Shown: piece by piece, positions 52,501 to 62,111 of the stretch
Position numbering within the stretch: position 1 is the stretch's first letter
How the letters are laid out: each line of letters starts with the position of its first letter
Assembly: GCA_002099365.1 (NCBI GenBank)
Contig: MSED01000004.1
Coordinates: forward strand, 992,001 to 1,056,000
Length of the DNA stretch: 64,000 nucleotides
Source of the DNA: Phialophora verrucosa
Lineage: Eukaryota > Ascomycota > Eurotiomycetes > Chaetothyriales > Herpotrichiellaceae
Reading direction: 5' to 3'
Made by a program: the position numbers and the translations under genes
Notes under the pieces: generated by a model
What the model was told of the DNA's origin: nothing
Databases searched by the model: none
The model's input: the letters and a program-made list of their open reading frames with translations, nothing else

Positions 52501-53041
52501 TCAGGGAGGTGCTCGTTAAGATGTGGAATGCCAGCTTCGAGCGGTCCGTGGGGGCTGATGAGAGCAGAAGAGTGTCGATTCATTGCTCCTGGAGCGAGTG
52601 TGATTATCTTATGGACAAACACAATGCAAAGACTTAATGATCTTGAGTTGAGATGAGCGTGTTTGCTACAACGCGTCTCTGCTCACGCCTCTGCTCGCAG
52701 CTCTTCACCGGTTGTGTGTTGAATCAACCCAGGAATCCCAGGTACTCTAAGCTGAGTCGAAGAAGAAAGATGAAGAAAGCAGGGTGGTTCGAGTTGGAGC
52801 GCGTTCATCTACTCGTTATTCCCAATGACGTTTCACTGACTCCGGGCTTCTCCGACATCGCTCTGCCTCAGAATTCGTTCAGAAGTCTTGGTAGACACAA
52901 AAAAGGCCTCTTGTATTACAACGTCTCGTTCGTGATAATATTCTTCCAGCAGACCCCGGTACGACTGGCATAGTCTTACAGACCAGCAGGCACTTCCACG
53001 CGTAGCCGTTCTCTGGGGGGTCGAAGCCCGTTCGTTTCTCA
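49593..53041. other. 3.4-kb gene-poor block with broken coding traces
   Basis: No gene can be supported here. The longest frame (49692-50528, reverse) has an odd composition. On the reverse strand near 50015-50100, TGTGRTTMLKLLE resembles a nucleotide-binding loop, and VPQDMRFWHGTI resembles an ABC-transporter strand, but they lie in different frames and in the wrong order. At 51579-52136 (reverse), protein-like pieces (ISNWQHLSKLIHSQVRGTLE; LPELSESLRIVLPKHSSLAK) sit in shifting frames with stops. The block looks like decayed sequence, perhaps mutated repeats. Confidence 0.4.
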
Positions 53042-54477
53042 ATGGAGACCATACTCCACGCCTACCACCCAAGGCGTACCCTGCTCCTTCTGGAATACGT
53101 CAACAGGTCTGGTAAAGAAGACGCTCCCAGGACGCTCTCCTCTCCGCCAAATGTTCTTCTCTTCGTTGGCGGGCTTTACGACAACTTCCGGTGGCCACGC
53201 TACCTCGATGATCTGGCAGCCTTGTTTCCACGAGATGTGCGAGACCAGCAATGGCGCGTGATGCAAGTACAGCTATCAACTAATGGAAGGAGCTGGGGCT
53301 TGTTCGACTTGGATCGTGATGTAAGTAGAAATAATTCTTGGTGACACACGAGGCCTCCACTACCAGTGTCAAGAACGGACGGCAGTGCTTGATGGGGTTT
53401 CTCCCTTTCCACCTCCGTTGCTGCTGTCCTGGCCCTAGCCAGGCCATGCATTTGTCGGCGACAGCGACCCTGCGGCGTAGGGCGTGGCAGGAGCCCTGCG
53501 TTCATCGTGGACCTTTTCATGCGCATGTTCCAGTCTAGGTAGAGGCACGGCAGTCCAGAGCAAAATTGACATCCCTTCCTCGACAGGTCGAAGAGATCGC
53601 CATGGCGATATCCTACATCCGCGACACCATCACTCAGTCCGCGACAACCCCAATCGTCCTAATGGGCCATTCGACAGGCTGTCAGGATTCCTTCCATTAC
53701 CTGGTCTCCCCGGTATCGCCAAAGAATCCTCGCCCCAACATCTCCGGCGCCATCCTACAGGCCCCCGTCTCTGACCGCGAAGCAATCCTGCACGAGCTGA
53801 AGTCCAACTCTTCCGCAAGAACCGATTACGACGCCACCCTCGCCCTTATAAAATCCACGCCCGTTGAAAAATACAAGACGACAATCCTCCCAATGGACTT
53901 GACGAACTCCCTCTTCGGCCCCTCCCCAGTATCTATCACCCGCTTTCTCAGTCTTGTTTCCCCGGACTCCCCCGCAAATCCGAGCATGGACGACTATTTT
54001 TCTAGTGATCTCTTAGACGAGCGGTTGGCTGCGACGTTCGGGCGGCTCCACCACATCCCGCACCTCCTTCCTCCGACGACAGGAAAATCCCCGCGCAGCA
54101 TTCTAGTGCTCCAAGGCGCAGACGACCGAAGTATTCCTCCGTATGTAGATAGGCTTGCTTTGCTCAAGCGGTGGAAAGCAGCTATCGAGTCCCCTGGCTC
54201 TGCCGCGACACTCTCGCGGCATAGCGGGGTTATCGAGCACGCCACACATGATATTGCAGGGTCATCGGTCCTAGCGAAGGTGGCAAGGCTGGTGGAGATG
54301 CGAAAAGCAGTCCTGGAGTATCTAGGCGACACTGTGGGCGGCGTGGAAGGTGGCGATGGACAGCCCGGTCATGAATATACGCCCTGGAAGATCTGGGAGC
54401 GGGATATGAAAGCAATTGAGAGGGAGCGTGAATCCACGAAAGCAAAAGAGAAGAGCCCGGAGGAGTCAAAGCTATGA
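53042..54477 (+). CDS. Alpha/beta hydrolase, DUF1749 (SidJ-like) family
   Basis: A serine esterase-type alpha/beta hydrolase. DUF1749 includes the Aspergillus fusarinine-C esterase SidJ, which releases iron from siderophores, but most members are uncharacterised. Exons are 53042-53320 and 53587-54477, giving 389 residues. The 266-bp intron (gtaagt to cgacag) is unusually long for this window, yet the join GLFDLDRD-VEEIAMAISYI fits the family exactly. Other features are VLLFVGGLYDNFRWPRYLDD, the nucleophile elbow VLMGHSTGCQD with Ser122, GAILQAPVSDREA, and the late LVLQGADDRSIPPYVD (acid) and GVIEHATHDI (His). No signal peptide is seen, so it is probably cytosolic. No siderophore biosynthesis gene is nearby. 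Confidence 0.88.
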
Positions 54478-55001
54478 CATGCTCTACTGGGTTGAACAGA
54501 GCAAATCATTGACGACAGCTCCAACACAGATTCAAGCAGGTCATGTAGCTTACTGTGGAAATCTGTACGACCTACCTGACTAATAAGACCTTGATCAACT
54601 GGCAACCATTCCACCTTGCACAACCGTGCGGGCTTGTGAGAGTCCAGAAAGTTAGCAAAGTAAACTTTCTAGACCAGCGTTGTAGAGTTCGATTGTGAGG
54701 TTTTGGTGGTTCCCTTTTTGCCAGGTATGTACCTCGTATGTAGCAACATGTCAGGAGTTGACAAGCCGAGTTTAACGCATGGTATGAACATTCCACCGTA
54801 ATTTTCCCCGTGCCCTCTTCTTCCCTTCACCGAGCAGTCAATCCAATATCGCGACAACCTTCACCCTAGGAACAGAGAGGGTCGATTGCACATGCACTAA
54901 TGGCTCTGGAACAGTGTGGCTGATTTCTATTTCTCCCGCACTCCCTTCCAATATGGATACCTCCGCATGAGCATGGCTTTTGACCCCCCAACGTAGCCAC
55001 A
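54478..55001. other. Spacer between hydrolase and Cog2 genes
   Basis: A 524-base same-strand spacer. It should hold the hydrolase 3' end and the Cog2 promoter. Nothing specific was recognised. Confidence 0.3.
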
Positions 55002-55902
55002 ATGAGCAACCGCTTCTACGTACTTCCCAACCCACCCCCGCCTCGGACCAGACACCTCTAACGATGTCGCACAGTTCGGTAACTCCGACTCAGGATCTGA
55101 TCTCGAGGACAACGACGACAGCTCCCTCCCGTTCCCAAAACCTCTCGACCGATCATCCTTCCTTGCCCCAGACTTCGATGCGACAACCTTTCTCTCCAGC
55201 TTGTCCAACCGCTTTCAGACTCTCGAAGATCTACAGACAGAGCTCCGTGAATTGAGCCAGACTCTCAACAAGGAACTCGTCGACTTGGTCAATGACAACT
55301 ATCAGGATTTCCTGTCCCTAGGGAGTACCCTTTCGGGGGGCGAGGAAAAGATCGAAGATATCCGGGTCGGATTGTTAAGTTTCCAGAGGGATGTCAAGGG
55401 GGTGAGGGACTCAGTGGAGCAGAGGAGGCAAGAGATTGCGGACTTGTTGAGGCAGAAGAAAACGATCAGGCAGGAGACCAGTGTCGCACGGGCATTGCTT
55501 GAGGTGGCGGAACGATTGGAGCTATTGGAGGAGAAACTAGATGTCGCGAAACCGAAGGTCACTGAGTTGACCACTACCGCTCACGCCGAAGAGAGTGGCG
55601 GACAGCAGTGGAGCGACGAATGGATAGAAGAACCGACGATCAATGAGAGCGACGACGAATACGATGCGGACGACACTACCGGGATGACGCTGAGGCTGAA
55701 GCGGAGGACGGAAGAGTTTCTCATCTTGAAGCATTTGATGGGCAGGCACAGTCCGCAACATCCCTTTATGTTGGCACAGGAGGGGCGCATACGGAAGATT
55801 CAAGAGATCCTGTTGTCGGATCTTGATACGGCCATTAGGCGCGAGCCCCAGGTCAAGGTCAAACAGCAGATGCTGCAGGTTCGTGGAGCAATTGCAGAGT
55901 GA
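55002..55902 (+). CDS. COG2: Conserved oligomeric Golgi complex subunit 2
   Basis: Subunit of the COG tether for retrograde vesicles in the Golgi. Exons are 55002-55019 (only six codons, MSNRFY) and 55075-55902, giving 281 residues, near the short length of yeast Cog2. The 55-bp intron has a CTAAC branch point and restores the family start MSNRFY-FGNSDSGSD. Then come SSLPFPKPLDRSSFLAPDFD, the signature helix ELNKEL-like TLNKELVDLVNDNYQDFLSL, GGEEKIEDIRVGLLSF, and a coiled coil (VEQRRQEIADLLRQKKTIRQ, LLEVAERLELLEEKL). The plain frame would start at a later Met inside exon 2 and lose the conserved head. The stop is 56 bp from the stop of the convergent mitochondrial L1 gene. Confidence 0.9.
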
Positions 55903-55958
55903 TGACAACCAATTTTGATACCCATGCGCCGCTGCTGTGCATAATATACATTTGTTCC

Positions 55959-56966
55959 TCAAACGACAGCCAGCTGCTGAGGCGTAGCATTGCCGGGCGC
56001 TGGCTTATAGAAATCCCCGTTGAGCGAGAAGCCCGGTGAGTTGGTCGAGCTCAGCACCACCTCATACACCTCCTTGGAGATCTGATCACTCAATGCGGCG
56101 GCGTCCTTCTTGACTGCAGTGACATAGGCCTTAACATTATCCCTCAACATCTCCGGCGTGAAACTTAGCCGTCCGACCGCCATCCTTACCACCCCCTGTC
56201 GTTCCCTGTATGTGCTCCCGCCCATCATATTTCTCACGGCGGGTCCAGGGTTCGTGACCACGCTTCCCATCTTGACATTCGGCATCAAACCGCGAGGACC
56301 CAATATCCTGGGAATACCCTCCTTATTCATCTTCTGCAGGCTCTCTGGAACGGCGATGACTCGATCAAAGTCTATCTTTCCGGTCTTGATGCGTTCAAAA
56401 ACCTCCTCTTCGCCGACCAAATATGCCCCTGCGGCAAGAGCGCCTTTTGCTGCGTTCGAATCTGGTGGACAGACGACCACGATTTTAATGTCTGTTTTCA
56501 CGGGGAAGGGGAGACGGACGTTGTTGCGGACTATGGGGCCGTCCTTTTTCGTGCGTAATTTGACGTGGATGTCGTATTTGGGAGTGTCGGGATGCTGACC
56601 GAGTTCAAAGGCTTTGATATATCTGGGCAAAGGTTAGCTGCTGTCCGAAAGGAGGAGGATTGTCAGGTCCTACCTCATTGCTTCGCATAATGTAAACTGC
56701 TGCATGTCCTTCAGATTATGCTGCTTGTATGCTCGATGCTTCTTCCTTCTTCGCTTGACCTTTTCTCTGGCTGCCCTCTCCTTGTCTGTGAGCTGTCGAG
56801 GGCCGCCGACAGCTGAGAGTACGGGACCGGATGAGAAGGAGCGAGTCACTATTGACGTGCATGGCGCCGTCGTCCGTGTCAGAAATGGGACAAGGAAGGA
56901 AGACGTGGTGAGCCGACAAAAGCTTCTTGTCGCCCCTGACAGGCTGCGGGAGACCTCCATAGCCAT
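55959..56966 (-). CDS. MRPL1: Mitochondrial large-subunit ribosomal protein uL1m
   Basis: A component of the L1 stalk of the mitochondrial 54S subunit. Exons (reverse strand) are 56966-56674 and 56622-55959, giving 318 residues. The start MAMEVSRSLSGATRSF and the Arg/Ser-rich head ending TRSFSSGPVLS look like a mitochondrial presequence. A basic stretch (KVKRRRKKHRAYKQHN) and the L1 core follow (VRLPFPVKTDIKIVVVCP, GIPRILGPRGLMPNVKMGSV, AVGRLSFTPEMLRDNVKAYV). A longer frame to 57023 opens only with TTG, so the ATG at 56966 is used. It is head to head with GluRS across 263 bp and tail to tail with COG2. Confidence 0.92.
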
Positions 56967-57229
56967 CAGTGTCCAGACGCGAATCGGATCCGGTCGTCTT
57001 TGAAATACTGAATATCGAAGCAAAAGCCCAAAGCAGCTCCAGCCAGCCTCGCATTTGAGTGGCCAATAGAATTGTGGCTTGGCCTATTTGTCAAGTTTAC
57101 GCGAGGCTGTCGCTTTCCCCGCGCATCTGAAATATTCCAAGTGCGGCGGATTAATTAGAATGACTCTGCTTCACACGCCCTCTGTTCCTCCTCTCCCTCT
57201 CCATCCTTCAAGCTTACAATCTGCCCAAC
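56967..57229. promoter_or_regulatory. Bidirectional promoter, mitochondrial L1 / GluRS
   Basis: A 263-base head-to-head spacer with a CCAAT box at 57063-57067 and a pyrimidine-rich run before the GluRS ATG. Both genes serve translation, so a shared promoter is reasonable. Confidence 0.5.
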
Positions 57230-58906
57230 ATGGCGGATAAACCTCCCAAGGTCAAAGATGCCTCAGGTGCCAAGGGCAAGAAGGCGCCTAAAGTCAAACA
57301 AATGGAACTCCCCAACGCCGCCGCCGGCGTCGTCACACGTTTCCCCCCCGAACCCTCAGGCTACCTCCATATCGGGCACTCCAAAGCCGCCCTGCTGAAT
57401 GACTACTTTGCACACATTCAATACCCAGGTGGGAAGTTGATTCTCCGGTTCGACGACACAAACACCGAGAAAGAGAATGCCGAGTTTCAAGACGCTATCC
57501 GTGAGGACGTTGCCTTACTGGGGATTCAACCCGACGTGATCTCTTATACGAGCGACTACTTCGATCAAATTGACGAGTATTGCGTGAAGATCATCCAAGC
57601 CGGCAAAGCATACGCAGACGACACACCTGGCGACGTTATGTCCGCGCAAAGAATGGCACGTGAGGCGAGCGTTCACCGAGATGACAGTATTGAGGACAAT
57701 CTAGCGAGATACGAGGACATGAAGAAGGGCACCGAAGAAGGCAAACGTTGGTGCATCCGCGCCAAAATTTCCTATGCAAACGACAACGCCTCCCTCCGCG
57801 ACCCGGTCATCTTCCGTTGTCCCAAGACCCAAACCCCCCATCACCGCACCGGTGACAAATACAAAGCCTACCCGACCTACCAATTCGCCTGTCCGGTCGT
57901 CGATTCCCTCGAAGGAGTTACCCACGCGCTGCGCACAACCGAGTACAACGACCAAGACGCACAGTACAAATGGATTCTGAAGGCCCTCGAGCTGCGACCC
58001 GTGTACATATGGACCTTCTCCAAGATTCAGTTCGTCCGCACGCTGATGAGCAAGAGGAAACTTACCAAGCTAGTCAATGCCGGCGTGGTATCTGGCTGGG
58101 ACGATCCACGGTTCCCCACCGTGCGCGGGATAAGAAGACGCGGCATGACAGTCGAGGGTCTGCGTGATTTCATGGTCTCCCAAGGCCCCAGCAAGAACGT
58201 AGTCAACATGGATTGGCACACCATCTGGACGATGAACAAGAAGGTCATAGACCTCAAGGCCGCGAGGTACACCGCCATCGACAGCAACAACGTCGTTTGC
58301 AAGATCACCAATCTCCCACAGGACGGACCCTACGAGGAGACGAAGCCCAAGCACGCGAAATACGATCTCGGCGATAAAAAAGTCGTCTACTCGCAGAACA
58401 TCCTCATCGAACAGGATGACGCCCGCACTTTCGCCAAAGACGAAGAAATCACGCTCATGAATTGGGGCAACGCCTACGTTCGAGACATAGAATACTCCAA
58501 CTCCACTGCCTCATCAGCCACCCCGGACGGCGTGGCACAGGGGGTCAGCAACCTAGGCAACGTCTCTTCCATGACGCTCGAGCTCCATCTAGACGGGGAC
58601 TTCAAAGCCACGAAGAAGAAGATCACATGGCTGTCGAAGGACCAGGATCTCGTCCCTATCGAACTCGTCGATTTCGACCACTTGCTCGCCAAGGACAAGT
58701 TGACCGAAGAGGACGAGTCACACTGGGAGGACTTCCTGACCAAGCAAAGCGAGTTCAAGAGCGAAGCCGTCGCGGACGTGAACGTCTGGGACGTCAAAGT
58801 GGACGATGTGCTCCAGTTCGACCGAAAGGGGTATTACCGATGTGATAAGGCGCCGACCAAGGATGCCAAGGGTGTTTTCTTCAAGATCCCCTCGGGCAAG
58901 GAGTGA
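57230..58906 (+). CDS. GUS1: Cytosolic glutamyl-tRNA synthetase
   Basis: Charges tRNA-Glu in the cytosol. One exon, 558 residues. Class I motifs are PEPSGYLHIGHSKAAL (HIGH at residues 47-50) and MSKRK at 273-277 (KMSKS equivalent). Eukaryotic-type GluRS blocks include HHRTGDKYKAYPTYQFACP, VDSLEGVTHALRTTEYND, SGWDDPRFPTVRGIRRRGM and SQGPSKNVVNMDW. The archaeal/eukaryal beta-barrel anticodon-binding region follows (FAKDEEITLMNWGNAYV, DVLQFDRKGYYRCDKAP). It starts with a short Lys-rich head; the ~150-residue N-terminal GST-like domain that lets yeast GluRS bind Arc1 is missing. The 263-bp upstream region leaves little room for further exons. Eukaryotic GlnRS is the only realistic alternative, and the blocks fit GluRS better. 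Confidence 0.93.
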   Translation: MADKPPKVKDASGAKGKKAPKVKQMELPNAAAGVVTRFPPEPSGYLHIGHSKAALLNDYFAHIQYPGGKLILRFDDTNTEKENAEFQDAIREDVALLGIQPDVISYTSDYFDQIDEYCVKIIQAGKAYADDTPGDVMSAQRMAREASVHRDDSIEDNLARYEDMKKGTEEGKRWCIRAKISYANDNASLRDPVIFRCPKTQTPHHRTGDKYKAYPTYQFACPVVDSLEGVTHALRTTEYNDQDAQYKWILKALELRPVYIWTFSKIQFVRTLMSKRKLTKLVNAGVVSGWDDPRFPTVRGIRRRGMTVEGLRDFMVSQGPSKNVVNMDWHTIWTMNKKVIDLKAARYTAIDSNNVVCKITNLPQDGPYEETKPKHAKYDLGDKKVVYSQNILIEQDDARTFAKDEEITLMNWGNAYVRDIEYSNSTASSATPDGVAQGVSNLGNVSSMTLELHLDGDFKATKKKITWLSKDQDLVPIELVDFDHLLAKDKLTEEDESHWEDFLTKQSEFKSEAVADVNVWDVKVDDVLQFDRKGYYRCDKAPTKDAKGVFFKIPSGKE

Positions 58907-59689
58907 AGAGCGAGTAGTGGAATAAGCAAGCGCCAAAAGTTCACAAAACATGCCTATTGTGCAATGGGAGAAGGAAGTCGGGCATCAGCGTCGATACCAG
59001 ATCAGACTAGATCACCTCATGCACGCATGCGTGTGTGTGTTGCATGTTCTATGATTTCATGTCATGTTAGATCACGAAAGACACCTGCGAGTACGTGAAA
59101 GGCAAGCTCTCACATTGCATGGACAGCCCAAGAGCGAGCGATACAGATACGTATCATGCATGTGTGCTCCATGCAAGGGGAAAGAAAACTAGCTGTAGAT
59201 GGCGGTCGGTCGGTCGGTCGGTCGACCTTAAGGCTTGTCAAGAAGGTGACGAAGAATACCTACGTTTCCATAATCGAGCGAATGACTGACGTGATACTGT
59301 AGCCCACTTGAATTGAAGTTGCACATCCCTTGCATACGTACTGTAGCTATTAATTCCATATTTTTTGGGCACTTGCCATTGCTTTTGTGTGGTCGTAATC
59401 CATGTCTCCGTATCTCGTCAGGGGGGTCTGGTGACTTTAGCCCTCCCCTAGTTCGTTTCTCTGGCCGTCGTCCGCACTTGATGTGCTACATATGTGGATC
59501 ATCAGTCCAATCTCATCCCTCCCGGATCATTTAATACCCTGTACTCGTTCGCCGTATCCTGGCCCTTACATTGCCTCTAAACCAGGAACAGTACAGTGAG
59601 TGGGTCCATCTTCTTTCCGAAAATGACTTGTACAAAGTGCGACAAAGGACATCTTTTACCCGACCAGATGGTGATTGTCGACACTCGTA
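58907..59689. other. Spacer with CGGT microsatellite
   Basis: A 783-base tail-to-tail spacer. A CGGT tetranucleotide repeats five times plus two bases at 59203-59224. A gtgtgtgt run lies near 59030. No gene can be supported. Confidence 0.4.
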
Positions 59690-61619
59690 CTACCTCGGAC
59701 GGGACGCCTTCGCGGCGTGGTCGGTGCCGGCCAGCGGGACGGCAAGGGGCCGCGGACTCGGGCGCGCATTGCTCGGCTTGGCCATCATCGATGTGCGCGT
59801 GCGCGTCGTCCCATAGCTGCTCGCGGAATATACACTCAGATTCTTGCCTGCTTGGCCTTGCCGCCACACTCGCTGATGTTGGTACTGCTGCAGAGGCAAT
59901 TGTGACTGTGAAAGTCCGAGCCCGTTGTATCCATGGTGGGGGTGGTGGTACTGCCGGTGGCGGATGGGATCGGGACGGCGGAGACTAGAGCGAGAAGAAG
60001 ATGAGGATGAAGACGGGGTTGATGACGAGGTGGAGTGGCTGGTGATGCTTGTACCGGTCCGTGGGCGCGCTATGGCAGGTGCTGCTGAGTGGCCTGCTGC
60101 TCGAGTCGGTATGCCTGGGGCAGCAGCAGACGGCGCTGGGTGGGGTGGTTGAACAGTGAGAGTTGGCAGCGGCGGTGGCGGGCCTGAGGGCATGGGTTGC
60201 GCAGCTTGCTTCCTCGGTGATGTTTGCCTGGCTGTTTTTGTTTCTGGCTTTTTGTTCGGCGCTGGTGTCGCAACTGACAACAAGGGAGCAGACGACTCCT
60301 GCTTCTTGATGTTTAGTGGCTGGACAAGCAGATCTGGCGACGATCTGGACTGAGGCAAAGCGGGCCGCGAAGCAGCAGCAGCACCGGTACTGAGTGCTCG
60401 AAGGGTTGGGTCGGCACTTAATGGTGTATGGTTGAGAGTCGGCGCCCATGCTGGGGGCGGCAGTGTGGGAAGGGGTGGAACGTCCGGGATCTTAGCACTG
60501 GTGGCCGATGTCTCTCCCGCTTTCTCACGTCGTAGGTCTCCTCTTTCGGGATTACTGCCTGCCCGACTCCGGGACGACGAGATTGTTGATGGGCGAGTGG
60601 ACGGCATGGTGATCCATGTCTTTGATGATAGTGAGGATGTCATGGACGAGTTCCGGTCGCTCAGCTCCAGGCAATGTCCCTCAGAAACCGATCCTAACGT
60701 GCTCGAATACATACTGGGTGGTAAGTTGTACGAGCCATATCTCGGCCTCTGGTCGTGCCACTGATATCTGTGCGGGTATATTGCCTTCTGCGAAGACAGG
60801 CTGTAGCGCCGTTGCTGCCATTGCTCGTGCTCGCAGCGGCTAAGACGACGTCTGGGGATGAGATAGAGGGGATCCTCCTTACCAAGCGACGACTCTGAAC
60901 GACCGCTGGAGAAAGATGGTGCAAATGGGTGCTTCTTGGGATGATTGCGACAGGTGCAGTAGCAGCTGATGAGGCTTGTTCCGCGTCGGGTGTGCTGCTG
61001 GGCGATACTGTCAAAGAACGACAGGGCGGTGATCCCAAGGCTGTGTTCGAAAAGAAGCTTAGAAACGAGCCTCCACAGGATTCGGGCATAATACTCACGC
61101 CATTAGCACCGACATTGCCACGAGTCCCCGATGTAGTCGACACGGGAGCCCATACCTCCAGTTCTGTTCCTTCAGGGTGTTCTGCCACTCAGGGAGCGGC
61201 TGATCAAGACAGACAGGCGCTCTGACAGCCACCAGCAGATTGACGCAGGCAAGTATCACCCAAAGGAAAAGAAGAAGCTGGATGGCGGCGGTACAGGCTG
61301 ATTCAAGCCTCGGGGAAGCGGTTGAGGGCGAGATGGACTGTACATTCTTGCTCCTCTGACGGATAAAGAGGTGACAGCGAATTCCTACAACGACAATGGT
61401 TGGTAACGACTGAGGGAGTGTTAGCCGATACTGGAGCAGATTTGCGGCCTGACTTACAAAAGCAATTGAGAGGTTAATGCCAGCAGCTGTCGTCGAGCAG
61501 ACGGCGGCCTTGGCCCGCATGAAGACGGCAATGATGAACATGCTGTAAGCCAGTGTAAGGACAAAGCAGACAGCGATGATCCTGTATACTGCCGTGTTGT
61601 TTCGGTCCTGCCTCGCCAT
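59690..61619 (-). CDS. Multi-spanning membrane protein with long Pro/Ser-rich tail
   Basis: Not assigned to a named family. Exons (reverse strand) are 61619-61458, 61409-61099 and 60905-59690, giving 562 residues. The head has about four hydrophobic segments (RIIAVCFVLTLAYSMFIIAV; TAAGINLSIAF joined to SLPTIVVVGI; AAIQLLLFLWVILACVNLLV; LHRGLVAMSVLMAG). Paired Cys residues flank the last loops. Exon 3 continues with a basic/aromatic linker (LYLIPRRRLSRCEHEQWQQ, HDQRPRYGSYNLPPSM). A ~330-residue disordered tail follows, rich in Pro, Ser, Ala, Arg and Thr, with SH3-type PxxP runs (PDVPPLPTLPPPAW). The third exon was found by extending the tail frame back to a cccag-type acceptor at 60906, which joins in phase with the gtgagt donor at 61098. 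It may be a plasma-membrane sensor or scaffold, by layout only. Confidence 0.72.
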
Positions 61620-62111
61620 GGTCGTGACTTGTAAAGAGAGATGCTCCAGACTGCGCAGCCAACACTGCAGAGGACGCCATGTTGAAATGGCGAGAAGGGC
61701 GTATTGCAATAAATTGAAAATCGATCATCGCCATCTTCAAGAATGCTCATTGATTGAAGAGGGCAGGCAAGGGTTAGGAGAAGGTGGCTGGATGAATTCC
61801 CACGAAGCTACAGTGGACAAAAGGGAGCAAGTTGGACGCGCATCGCGCTGCCGCGACACGCAGCAAGATATGCATCAACCGCGACGCGCCTTCAGATGCC
61901 GCGAACACGCCTGCCAGCGACAAGGGATGGAAGTGTAACTGCGCATTGACTTTGCCGCCACTCAGTAATGCCATATCAAGGCATTCCCATGTGCCATACT
62001 CGTCATTCTGATGGCTCCAAAACTCCCAGGCTCAATCAAAGAACAAATCGGGTGCGGTGTCCTACAACACAGCACATGGGTATCTCGCGCATCGTCTACA
62101 ACAACAGCCCT
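61620..62111. other. Spacer between RdRP and membrane-protein genes
   Basis: A 492-base same-strand spacer holding the promoter of the membrane-protein gene and the 3' end of the RdRP gene. Nothing specific was recognised. Confidence 0.3.
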
